Positions 20,212 through 26,160 of a stretch of DNA of 26,160 nt are shown one piece after another. The position numbers were made by a program, and so were the translations under genes. Location of the stretch: NCBI GenBank assembly GCA_964481005.1, contig CAYZRY010000013.1, forward strand, positions 1 through 26,160. The letters run 5' to 3'. The notes beneath the pieces were generated by a model. The model ran no database searches, was not told the origin of the DNA, and was given only the letters and a program-made list of their open reading frames with translations. Numbering within the stretch: the first letter of the stretch is position 1; every line of letters starts with the position of its first letter. Source of the stretch: CAYZRY01 sp964481005 (GTDB lineage Bacteria; Bacillota_I; Bacilli_A; RF39; UBA660).

Positions 20212-20915
20212 ATCATTTGCATAAACTTTTCATAAAGTTCATTACATTTAGCCTTATCCATTTCTGGCAAATTCTCATACGGGTATTTAATACCCAGTTT
20301 TTGATACTTTTCGCTACCCAGTTTATGATAGGCTAAAAATTCTATTTTTTCTACTATTTTGAATCTCTTAATATACTGTTTTAAACTTTCTAAATATTCA
20401 TCAGTATCGGTCAATCCTGGAATAATTACTTGCCTTAGCCAAAATGGTTTATTCATGTTGTTAGCTAGTTCAATAAATTTTTCACTTTCATCGATACTTA
20501 CTCCGACTAGTTTTTGATATTCATTTGGATCACTATGTTTGATATCGAAGATAACTAGGTCTGTATATTCGAGTACTTCTTCATATCTACCTATACCAGA
20601 TCCTGCTGTATCAAGTGCTGTGTGAATCCCCTCTTCTTTAAGCAAGCGCAAAGCTTCTTTGACAAAGTCAATTTGCATGACTGGATCTCCTCCAGAAAAG
20701 GTTACTCCGCCATTATTGCGTTTGTAATATGGTTTAAATCTTCGAAGTCTCTTAACTAGTTCAGCAGCTTCCATATTAGCTTCTTTAAGTAGCCACATTT
20801 CAGGATTATGACAATATTTACAGCGCAGACGGCATGAGTTTAGAAAGACTACCGCTCTTATTCCTGGACCATCCACTAGTCCAAAAGATTCAATTGAATC
20901 GACGCTGCCCTTCAT
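20202..20915 (-). CDS. pflA: pyruvate formate-lyase activating enzyme
   Basis: A radical-SAM glycyl-radical activase of 237 residues. The cluster motif is CRLRCKYCHNPEMW (Cys28, Cys32, Cys35), followed by GGVTFSGGDP and later IPGLTDTDEYLESL typical of PflA. It abstracts hydrogen from the C-terminal glycine of PflB, using a 4Fe-4S cluster and S-adenosylmethionine. The ATG overlaps the pflB stop (TAATG), so it is translated with pflB. Length is normal for the family (about 240). Confidence 0.96.
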   Translation of the reverse strand: MKGSVDSIESFGLVDGPGIRAVVFLNSCRLRCKYCHNPEMWLLKEANMEAAELVKRLRRFKPYYKRNNGGVTFSGGDPVMQIDFVKEALRLLKEEGIHTALDTAGSGIGRYEEVLEYTDLVIFDIKHSDPNEYQKLVGVSIDESEKFIELANNMNKPFWLRQVIIPGLTDTDEYLESLKQYIKRFKIVEKIEFLAYHKLGSEKYQKLGIKYPYENLPEMDKAKCNELYEKFMQMIKS

Positions 20916-23140
20916 TAAATTCTCTCGTGGAAAGTTCTAGAAATAACTTCTTCTTGTTGAACTCTAGTAAGACGATTAAATCTAACTGCGTAACCAGATA
21001 CCCTGATTGTAAGTAGTGGATATTTATCAGGATTTTCCATCGCATCAATTAACATTTCACGATTTAGAACATTGACATTTAAGTGATGAGCTCCTTGACT
21101 AAAGTAACCATCTAAAATGCCAACTAGATTCTGTATTTGCGTTGCTTCATCTGCTCCTAGAGCTGATGGCACAATTGAGAAGGTATTTGAGATACCATCT
21201 AGGCAGCATGCTCCATAGTTAAGTTTAGCAACTGAGTTAAGTGAAGCAATTGCTCCCTTACTATCGCGTCCATGCATTGGGTTAGCTCCTGGGGCAAAGG
21301 CTTCGCCGTATTTACGACCATCAGGTGTAGATCCAGTTTTCTTACCGTAGACAACATTCGATGTAATTGTTAAAACTGACATCGTTGGAATAGCTTCTCT
21401 GTAACATTTATGCGATGCTAAAGCGCGATACATCTTCGCAGTAAGTTCTTTAGCAATCGAATCGACTCGGTCATCATCATTTCCATATTTAGGGAAATCC
21501 CCTTCAATTTCAAAATCGACAGCTATACCGTCAACATCTCTGACTGGTTTTACTTTAGCGTACTTGATTGCTGAAAGTGAATCCGCAGTTACTGATAGTC
21601 CGGCTATTCCATAGGCCATAAGACGTCTTACAACCGTATCATGAAGAGCCATTTGACTAGCTTCATAAGCATATTTATCGTGCATGTAATGAATAATATT
21701 CATCGCTTTGACATATATCTCAGCTAATTTGTCGATAACTAAATCAAAATTAGCCACAACTTTGTCATAATCTAAATATTCATCATTCATTTTTCCAGTG
21801 ACATCTAGCACTTCAAGTTTAGTGACTTCATCAACTCCTCCGTTGATCGAATAAAGCAAGGCTTTGGCTAAGTTACATCTAGCTCCAAAGTACTGCATAT
21901 CTTTACCTAAACTCATGGCTGAAACACAACAAGCTATAGCATAATCACTACCAAAAAGCGGTCTCATAATATCGTCATTTTCATACTGAATAGCATCAGT
22001 TTGAATACTTGTTTTTGCACAGAAAGCCTTAAACTTATCCGGTAGCTTTTCACTCCATAAAACCGTTATATTTGGCTCTGGTGCAGGTTTTAAATTATCT
22101 AGTGTATGTAATAGTCTAAATGATGTCTTTGTCACTAGTGGTTCATTTTGGGTGTTAAGTCCGCCAATAGCTGCGGTTACCCAAGTTGGATCACCAGAGA
22201 ATAACTCATCGTAATCCGGAGTTCTTAAGTGTCTTACTAGACGAAGTTTAATGACAAATTGATCGATTAACTCTTGGGCATCTGCTTCGCTTAATAGTCC
22301 AGCATTTATATCTCTTTGAATATAAATATCTAAGAAGGCATCAACGCGTCCAAGACTCATTGCTGCTCCATTATTTTCTTTAATTGCCGCCAAGTATCCA
22401 AAGTATAACCACTGGACTGCTTCCTTGGCATTTTTAGCTGGCATAGATATATCAAAACCATATCTAGACGCCATCTTCTTAATCTCTTCGAGTGCTCTTA
22501 TTTGCATGCTCACTTCTTCGCGTAAGCGAATGACCTCTTCGCTCATCTCTTCATTTAATTTGATAAGATCTTGCTGTTTTTGAGCAATCAGAAAATCTAT
22601 TCCATAAAGAGCTACACGTCTATAGTCACCAATTATTCTTCCTCGCCCATAAGCATCTGGAAGACCAGTGATAAGTCCTACTTTACGAGCTTTTCTAACA
22701 TCCTGCGGATATGCATCAAAAACACCTTGGTTATGACTCTTGCGATACTGTTTAAAACGTTCTAACTTTTCACTATTAAAAGCAAAACCATAAGCCGAAA
22801 GTGCATCTTCGACCATTCTTACACCACCGTAAGGATTGACTATACGTTTTAACATTTCATCAGTTTGCAACCCTACGATAACCTCATTATCTTTATCGAT
22901 ATATCCAGCTTTAAAATTATCGATACCAGCAAAATTATTACCATCGATATTTAGTACACCACGCTTTACCTCTTCCGTCAAAGCTTCACTACATTTATCC
23001 CAAACTGCTTGGGTTTTAACAGATGTTCCTGCTAAAAAAGATTCATCCCCTTCATAAAGATGATAATTCTTCTCAATAAAGTCTTTGACATCAATCTCTT
23101 TCTGCCAAGAACCACCCTCAAAATTTATCCATTCATTCAT
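20915..23140 (-). CDS. pflB: formate C-acetyltransferase (pyruvate formate-lyase)
   Basis: A 741-aa glycyl-radical enzyme that converts pyruvate and CoA to formate and acetyl-CoA, the central reaction of anaerobic mixed-acid fermentation. The catalytic cysteine pair is in IACCVSAMS, and the radical site is Gly716 in RVSGYAVRFNRL (canonical RVSGYAVRFN). PDAYGRGRIIGDYRRVALYG and the TPDGRKYGEAFAPGANPMHGRD segment also match. SD AAGGAGG lies upstream of the ATG at 23140. A weak TGATATGAT extended -10 is about 40 nt upstream, without a good -35. No alternative acetyl-CoA route is visible in the window. Confidence 0.98.
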   Translation of the reverse strand: MNEWINFEGGSWQKEIDVKDFIEKNYHLYEGDESFLAGTSVKTQAVWDKCSEALTEEVKRGVLNIDGNNFAGIDNFKAGYIDKDNEVIVGLQTDEMLKRIVNPYGGVRMVEDALSAYGFAFNSEKLERFKQYRKSHNQGVFDAYPQDVRKARKVGLITGLPDAYGRGRIIGDYRRVALYGIDFLIAQKQQDLIKLNEEMSEEVIRLREEVSMQIRALEEIKKMASRYGFDISMPAKNAKEAVQWLYFGYLAAIKENNGAAMSLGRVDAFLDIYIQRDINAGLLSEADAQELIDQFVIKLRLVRHLRTPDYDELFSGDPTWVTAAIGGLNTQNEPLVTKTSFRLLHTLDNLKPAPEPNITVLWSEKLPDKFKAFCAKTSIQTDAIQYENDDIMRPLFGSDYAIACCVSAMSLGKDMQYFGARCNLAKALLYSINGGVDEVTKLEVLDVTGKMNDEYLDYDKVVANFDLVIDKLAEIYVKAMNIIHYMHDKYAYEASQMALHDTVVRRLMAYGIAGLSVTADSLSAIKYAKVKPVRDVDGIAVDFEIEGDFPKYGNDDDRVDSIAKELTAKMYRALASHKCYREAIPTMSVLTITSNVVYGKKTGSTPDGRKYGEAFAPGANPMHGRDSKGAIASLNSVAKLNYGACCLDGISNTFSIVPSALGADEATQIQNLVGILDGYFSQGAHHLNVNVLNREMLIDAMENPDKYPLLTIRVSGYAVRFNRLTRVQQEEVISRTFHERI

Positions 23141-23229
23141 ATATATGCCCCTCCTTACCTATCATATAAATCATATCATAATTCAAAGTTAAAATATATG
23201 TCATTTTAATCTTAAATAATAATTTGACA

Positions 23230-23254
23230 CAAAAAAAGTAGAGTAACTCTACTT
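23230..23254 (-). terminator. terminator of the mscL/ArsC-like pair
   Basis: Stem AAGTAGAG/CTCTACTT with a 3-nt loop and seven T on the minus strand, overlapping the stop of the 23249 gene. Confidence 0.88.
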
Positions 23255-23593
23255 CTTTATTTTAGCGTATTTTTCTCTATCAAAACCAACTATTACTTCA
23301 TCACCTATCAGTAGTGGTCTTTTAACTAGCATTCCATCACTGGCAAGTAGTTTTAACTTTTCATCATCTGATAATGAAGCTAACTTATCTTTAAGTCCTA
23401 GACTTTTATAAACTAGTCCACTGGTATTGAAAAATTTCTTTAAATCATGTCCCCTAGTCCAAAGCTTTAACTCTTCGTAAGTCGGATTATTTTCCTTGAT
23501 ATCTCTTTCAGTAAAAGAAATATTATTTTCAGTTAAAAAACTCCTAGCTTTAGCACAAGTAGAACATTTAGAATAACAGATAAATATGCGCAT
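23249..23593 (-). CDS. ArsC/Spx/MgsR-family thiol protein
   Basis: 114 residues of the arsenate-reductase/Spx fold. The N-terminal redox site is KCSTCAKA (Cys10, Cys13), matching the CxxC of Spx and YffB-like proteins, and the C-terminal signature KRPLLIGDEVIVGFDREKY contains the conserved Arg-Pro. Members are either disulfide-stress regulators that bind RNA polymerase (Spx, MgsR) or ArsC-like reductases. Spx carries CxxC and is usually about 130 residues with an RPI segment; the shorter length and RPLL here fit the generic ArsC/YffB group better. It starts on the TAATG overlap with the mscL stop, so the two genes are cotranscribed. Confidence 0.85.
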   Translation of the reverse strand: MRIFICYSKCSTCAKARSFLTENNISFTERDIKENNPTYEELKLWTRGHDLKKFFNTSGLVYKSLGLKDKLASLSDDEKLKLLASDGMLVKRPLLIGDEVIVGFDREKYAKIKK

Positions 23594-24018
23594 TATTTCT
23601 TAACTTTTTCTTTAGCTTTAGTATCTTTTTTTAATAGATCTCTAATTTCTTCTAAAAGAACTGTCTCATCACTTTTAATAGCTGGAGCTGCTTCTTCTTT
23701 TTCTTTTCTGCTTAGATTAGATATCAACTTAACCATTACAAAGACTGATGCTGCAATAATTAGAAAATCAATAATATTTTGAATGAAGCTTCCATACATG
23801 ATGACTGAGTCTTTAACTTTGATACTCAAGCTTGTAAAACTGTGACCACCGATAATAATACCAACGAAAGGCATTAATATGTCATTTACTAGTGATGTAA
23901 TAATTTTACCAAAAGCACCACCAATAATGACACCGACAGCCATATCGAGAACATTTCCTCTCATTGCGAAAGCTTTAAACTCTGCTAATAGACTTGGTTT
24001 CTTTACTTCCTTTTTCAT
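23593..24018 (-). CDS. mscL: large-conductance mechanosensitive channel MscL
   Basis: 141 residues with two membrane helices. The N-terminal amphipathic helix and first helix EFKAFAMRGNVLDMAVGVIIGGAFGKIITSLVNDILMPFVG are diagnostic; the second helix is FIQNIIDFLIIAASVFVMVKLIS. The C-terminus is a charged bundle (LLEEIRDLLKK). It opens under membrane tension to release solutes during osmotic downshock. SD AGGAGG precedes the ATG, and an extended -10 (24037-24045) lies upstream. The same 80-nt region also holds the promoter of the divergent plus-strand gene. Confidence 0.96.
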   Translation of the reverse strand: MKKEVKKPSLLAEFKAFAMRGNVLDMAVGVIIGGAFGKIITSLVNDILMPFVGIIIGGHSFTSLSIKVKDSVIMYGSFIQNIIDFLIIAASVFVMVKLISNLSRKEKEEAAPAIKSDETVLLEEIRDLLKKDTKAKEKVKK

Positions 24019-24036
24019 AACTTACCTCCTGCCTAA

Positions 24037-24045
24037 ATAATAGCA
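24037..24045 (-). promoter_or_regulatory. extended -10 promoter of mscL
   Basis: TGCTATTAT on the minus strand (TATTAT 24037-24042), with a poor -35 TGGTAA at 17-nt spacing (24060-24065). Confidence 0.45.
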
Positions 24046-24072
24046 TATTTAAGCTTTTTTTACCATATTTTA

Positions 24073-24081
24073 TGATATAAT
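24073..24081 (+). promoter_or_regulatory. extended -10 promoter of the plus-strand 119-aa gene
   Basis: TGATATAAT (TATAAT 24076-24081) with only a T-rich -35 region. The start codon is 18 nt after the -10, so the predicted leader is about 12 nt and begins at the ribosome binding site GGGAGG. Confidence 0.6.
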
Positions 24082-24099
24082 TATATTGTGGGAGGTTAC

Positions 24100-24459
24100 A
24101 TGAAATTAGATTTGAAAAATTATCAAGAAGAATATGTTCGTGACAGAACTAATTTACAACTAAAATTATTTGGTAGTAAGAGAGCTATTAACTGTATTTT
24201 ATATTTTGTCGAAGGGGCTTTAATCAACGATGTAAACGATGATAGACTAGACAGTAATAACTATGTTAACTTTCAAGAAAAGAAAGTTACTGATAGAGCC
24301 AATTATTTATTTGATGAGTATTTTGCAATACTTAATGAAACTAATTATGACGAGGAAGTCATCCATCAAAATTTTAGAGAAGAAATATTAGAGTATGCAG
24401 CCAACTATCCAGTTGAGACGAACATCAAAATTTATGTGAAAGAAAAGAAGACTAATTAG
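24100..24459 (+). CDS. hypothetical protein, 119 aa (only plus-strand CDS)
   Basis: A soluble, acidic, mostly helical-looking protein: KNYQEEYVRDRTNLQLKLFGSKRAINCILYFVEG, then an Asp/Asn-rich stretch, then DRANYLFDEYFAILNETNYDEEVI. No signal peptide, membrane helix or known motif. The frame opens with GTG at 24088, but that codon is next to the ribosome binding site (GTGGGAGG) and ATG at 24100 is the sensible start. It is divergent from mscL and convergent with the peroxiredoxin gene: its TAG overlaps that gene's TAA by 4 nt inside a palindromic terminator. Function unknown. Confidence 0.72.
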   Translation: MKLDLKNYQEEYVRDRTNLQLKLFGSKRAINCILYFVEGALINDVNDDRLDSNNYVNFQEKKVTDRANYLFDEYFAILNETNYDEEVIHQNFREEILEYAANYPVETNIKIYVKEKKTN

Positions 24460-24468
24460 TCTTCTTTT
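24443..24468. terminator. bidirectional terminator with overlapping stop codons
   Basis: A 13-bp-per-arm palindrome, AAAAGAAGACTAA/TTAGTCTTCTTTT, with the stop codons of both convergent genes at its centre. T-runs flank both sides, so it can terminate both transcripts. The innermost pairs must open to form a loop. Confidence 0.85.
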
Positions 24469-25160
24469 TTCTTTCCTGATTCTCTTTTAAAACACATGAA
24501 CCAATCTAGACAGTAAGTATCGTCATCTTTTGATTCCATACGTTCTTTAGCAACTCCACAAGATCCTGCTGTCGGAACGATAACATCGTCTCCAGGTCTC
24601 CAGTCAGCTGGCGTTGCAACCGCATCTTTATCAGCTTTTTGAAGAGCTAGAATAATACGTTTAAGCTCATCAAAGTTACGTCCTGTCGATAGTGGGTAAT
24701 ATAGAATTGTTCTAATGATTCCCTTAGGATCGACAACGAATACTGCTCTGACAGCTTGTGTATTAGATTGTCCTGGTTGAATCATTCCGTATTTATTTGC
24801 GACATCCATTTTGATATCTTCGATAAGCGGGAATTTAACCTCGACATTCTTCATTCCTTTGTACTCTAATTCTTGAATCTTTCTAAGCCAAGCGATATGA
24901 GCATATAGTGAGTCTACCGATAGTCCAACTAGCTCAGTATTCATTGCTTTGAACTCATCTGCCATAGTTGCAAAAGTCATAAACTCTGTCGTACATACTG
25001 GGGTAAAATCAGCTGGGTGTGAAAATAAAATAACCCATTTCCCTTTGTAATCAGCTGGGAAATTAATATCCCCTTGTGTAGTTTTAGCTGTAAAGCTAGG
25101 TGCCTCATCACCAATTAGAGGCATTCTGTAATATTCTTTTTGTTCAATTGTTTGTTCCAT
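24456..25160 (-). CDS. peroxiredoxin, Prx6-like (archaeal thioredoxin-peroxidase type)
   Basis: 234 residues. The peroxidatic site is SHPADFTPVCTTEF (Cys56), followed by a long C-terminal arm with Cys201, Cys217 and Cys223 (CLDWFMCFK). The 6-residue spacing of the last pair and the overall length match the Prx6-class 2-Cys peroxiredoxins such as Aeropyrum TPx (Cys50, Cys207, Cys213), rather than AhpC. It reduces hydrogen peroxide and organic peroxides using thioredoxin-like donors. It is the downstream gene of perR by 9 nt, so peroxide stress would induce it through PerR. SD AAGGAGAAA is before the ATG. Confidence 0.93.
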   Translation of the reverse strand: MEQTIEQKEYYRMPLIGDEAPSFTAKTTQGDINFPADYKGKWVILFSHPADFTPVCTTEFMTFATMADEFKAMNTELVGLSVDSLYAHIAWLRKIQELEYKGMKNVEVKFPLIEDIKMDVANKYGMIQPGQSNTQAVRAVFVVDPKGIIRTILYYPLSTGRNFDELKRIILALQKADKDAVATPADWRPGDDVIVPTAGSCGVAKERMESKDDDTYCLDWFMCFKRESGKKKED

Positions 25161-25169
25161 TTTTTCTCC

Positions 25170-25562
25170 TTATATTTCTTTTGAATGATTGATACACTTA
25201 TCACATAAACCTTTGAAAACTATCTCATGACTATCTACTTTTAAATCTTTATCAATCATCTGATTGATATTCCCATCATAAGCGATATCTAAGTCGATTA
25301 TCTTATGACAAGAGTTACAGATAAAGTGATAGTGATGATCACACTTTCCATCGAAGCGCGTGATTCCATCTTCCCCTACTATTCTGTCGATCAAGGAACT
25401 ATCAGCCATCTCTTGGAGATTGCGATAGACAGTTGATAAACTGACACTAGGAATTTTTTCGTGTACTTGTCGATAGACTTCTTCAGCACTCGGATGAGTA
25501 TGTGAACATTTGACAATATCAAGTATCATTTCTTTTTGTTTAGTATTTCTTTTGGTTTTCAT
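25170..25562 (-). CDS. perR: Fur-family peroxide regulator PerR
   Basis: 130 residues with an N-terminal winged helix (HPSAEEVYRQVHEKIPSVSLSTVYRNLQEMADSSLI) and a C-terminal dimerisation domain. The structural zinc site is CxxC...CxxC (Cys82, Cys85, Cys120, Cys123). The regulatory metal set of B. subtilis PerR is reproduced: His23 (His37), Asp71 (Asp85), His77 (His91), His79 (His93) and Asp90 (Asp104). Aspartate at the last position is the PerR rather than Fur signature. In PerR, oxidation of the regulatory histidines by peroxide relieves repression. The adjacent peroxiredoxin gene supports the assignment. I saw no good PerR box (TTATAATNATTATAA) in the leader. Confidence 0.92.
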   Translation of the reverse strand: MKTKRNTKQKEMILDIVKCSHTHPSAEEVYRQVHEKIPSVSLSTVYRNLQEMADSSLIDRIVGEDGITRFDGKCDHHYHFICNSCHKIIDLDIAYDGNINQMIDKDLKVDSHEIVFKGLCDKCINHSKEI

Positions 25563-25595
25563 AATAAATCCTTATCAATAATCATTCCTAATAAG

Positions 25596-25624
25596 AGTAT
25601 ATCAGTTAAAAAATTAAAAAGCAA
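25596..25624 (-). promoter_or_regulatory. promoter of perR-peroxiredoxin
   Basis: TTGCTT (25619-25624), 17-nt spacer, TATACT (25596-25601) with extended TG (TGATATACT). The -35 lies next to the tRNA-Cys terminator T-tract. Confidence 0.6.
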
Positions 25625-25627
25625 GCA

Positions 25628-25650
25628 TTAAAAAAAGTTAGTTACCTAAC
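25628..25650 (-). terminator. terminator of tRNA-Cys
   Basis: Stem GTTAG/CTAAC with a 4-nt loop (GTAA on the minus strand) followed by seven T, beginning about 12 nt after the tRNA CCA end. Confidence 0.82.
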
Positions 25651-25661
25651 CTTTATCTTAC

Positions 25662-25735
25662 TGGAGGGCCCAGACGGATTTGAACCGACGATCAGGGAGT
25701 TGCAGTCCCATGCCTTACCACTTGGCTATGGACCC
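25662..25735 (-). tRNA. trnC-GCA: tRNA-Cys (anticodon GCA)
   Basis: 74 nt including encoded CCA. Acceptor GGGTCCA/TGGGCCC (one G-U), D-arm GCC/GGC, anticodon loop CTGCAAC (anticodon GCA), T-loop TTCAAAT, discriminator T73 as expected for tRNA-Cys. Two stem positions do not pair: U27-U43 at the top of the anticodon stem and U50-U64 in the T-stem (GTCGG/CCGTC). Own promoter (25749-25777) and terminator. Confidence 0.95.
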
Positions 25736-25748
25736 ATCAGTAATATAA

Positions 25749-25777
25749 ATTATAGCAAATAATAGTCTTTATAACAA
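25749..25777 (-). promoter_or_regulatory. promoter of tRNA-Cys
   Basis: TTGTTA (25772-25777), 17-nt spacer, TATAAT (25749-25754) with extended TG (TGCTATAAT), 13 nt upstream of the mature tRNA 5' end. Confidence 0.72.
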
Positions 25778-25778
25778 G

Positions 25779-25805
25779 AAAAAACACACATTTAAATGTG
25801 TGTTT
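25779..25805 (-). terminator. terminator of the Cys-rich repeat protein gene
   Basis: A perfect palindrome AAACACACATTT/AAATGTGTGTTT (25782-25805), followed by a T-tract on the minus strand, 4 nt after the stop codon of the Cys-rich gene. Confidence 0.85.
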
Positions 25806-25809
25806 AATT

Positions 25810-26160
25810 TTATATGTGCCAGCAAGATGCATATCCGCAAGCTGCGGTTGCACATGTTGCGTAAGCTGCGCAGCCACAAGCTGAAGCGCGACATGTATAA
25901 TAAGCTGCACAGCCACAGGCTGCATCGCGGCATGAATAGTATCCTAAGAAAGTTCTCTCTTGACATACGACACGAGTTTGGCCTACTGTACAAGAAGATC
26001 CATCTGCTAAATATATGACAGCATTAGTATCTTCTGCACTACATAAGCCTGTTGAACAGCCATTGTAACATCCGGCCGATGAAGAATAAAATTTACAACT
26101 GTAATCATAACTAGCTCCACAAGCTGCCGTTGCACAATAAGCATAAGTTGCACAGCCACA
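25810..26160 (-). CDS. cysteine-rich tandem-repeat protein, N-terminal part cut by window edge
   Basis: The frame is open from the right edge to TAA at 25810-25812, 116 visible residues. Cysteine is very frequent (about one residue in seven). The C-terminal 38 residues are about three 13-residue units, DAACGCAAYYTCR, ASACGCAAYATCA and TAACGYASCWHI; related units (CGCATYAYCA-TAACGASYDYSC) occur at the right edge. Between them is a non-repetitive segment with CYNGCSTGLC and a Thr/Val-rich stretch. The 13-residue period with regular Cys, Ala, Gly and Tyr suggests a disulfide-braced solenoid or a secreted coat-like protein; I do not recognise a family and cannot see a signal peptide because the start is outside the window. 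tRNA-Cys is the next gene downstream. Confidence 0.8.
   Translation of the reverse strand, partial: CGCATYAYCATAACGASYDYSCKFYSSSAGCYNGCSTGLCSAEDTNAVIYLADGSSCTVGQTRVVCQERTFLGYYSCRDAACGCAAYYTCRASACGCAAYATCATAACGYASCWHI
25819..25926 (-). repeat. three tandem 39-nt coding repeats (Cys-rich units)
   Basis: Degenerate direct repeats with 39-nt period encode the 13-residue units of the Cys-rich protein; codons vary (TGT/TGC, GCA/GCT/GCC), so the protein pattern is better conserved than the DNA. The last unit is incomplete. Confidence 0.75.

Noticed and set aside
23150..23200. Strong promoter for pflB
   Set aside because: Only a TGATATGAT-like -10 was found with no acceptable -35 at 16-18 nt, so it is mentioned under pflB but not listed as a feature.
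25563..25600. Possible PerR box in the perR leader
   Set aside because: The best alignment to TTATAATNATTATAA matches only about half of the positions, too weak to report as an operator.
25737..26018. Arg/Met- and His-rich frames on both strands over the Cys-rich repeat region
   Set aside because: Repetitive out-of-frame readings of the 39-nt repeats; the frame running to TAA at 25810 through the edge has coherent Cys spacing and a terminator after it.

Overview
The window looks like a chromosomal segment of a low-GC, anaerobic, fermentative Gram-positive bacterium, most likely an uncultured member of Bacillota/Bacilli (possibly the Tenericutes-related gut lineages). The gene set supports this: a PASTA-domain kinase (PrkC) with its PP2C phosphatase, RsgA, K-type EF-P, Cys4 L33, PflB/PflA, PerR, MscL and class III-type prepilins. 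UGA is used as an ordinary stop (rlmN, rpe, desulfurase), so this is not a UGA=Trp mycoplasma code. The lineage assignment is inference.

Nearly all genes lie on the minus strand, so the window reads from right to left. Right edge to about 23.2 kb: a Cys-rich tandem-repeat protein (cut by the edge), tRNA-Cys(GCA), a perR-peroxiredoxin pair, one plus-strand unknown gene that converges on the peroxiredoxin, and mscL with an ArsC/Spx-like gene. 23.1-18.6 kb: pflB-pflA, a methyltransferase overlapping an RluA-family pseudouridine synthase. 18.6-16.9 kb: a membrane-anchored Pro/Ala/Glu-rich protein and two small unknown genes, each with its own promoter. 16.8-14.6 kb: two prepilins, rpmG-efp, tRNA-Arg(UCU). 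14.6-12.4 kb: a possible 19-aa leader ORF and two tandem HTH-metallophosphoesterase genes, one with altered catalytic residues. 12.4-12.2 kb: an intergenic stretch holding a strong candidate for a short plus-strand structured RNA. 12.2-10.1 kb: a PIG-L-like deacetylase, a polytopic membrane protein and a small unknown gene.

10.1-1.45 kb is one nearly gapless 10-gene run with mostly 4-nt overlaps: rlmN-prpC-prkC-rsgA-rpe-lipoprotein-cysteine desulfurase-thioredoxin-like-(CPHC thioredoxin/CcdA fusion)-prepilin, closed by a terminator at about 1446-1473. The first five genes are a familiar Firmicutes block; the rest looks like a lineage-specific extension joining sulfur mobilisation, a transmembrane thiol relay and a pilin with two cysteines. 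A second prepilin with its own promoter, a zinc-ribbon protein and radC (cut by the left edge, apparently starting at ATT) follow.

The most unusual themes are: (1) four prepilins, three sharing a Cys-Glu-Lys-Gly core and a paired distal Cys, one of them in the same operon as a thiol relay; (2) a promoter-hairpin-U-tract RNA locus exposing a UCCCC motif; (3) the Cys-rich 13-residue repeat protein just upstream of tRNA-Cys; (4) the HTH-phosphoesterase pair with one degenerate member; (5) non-Watson-Crick 50-64 T-stem positions in both tRNAs. No CRISPR array, transposase, integrase or phage gene was seen.
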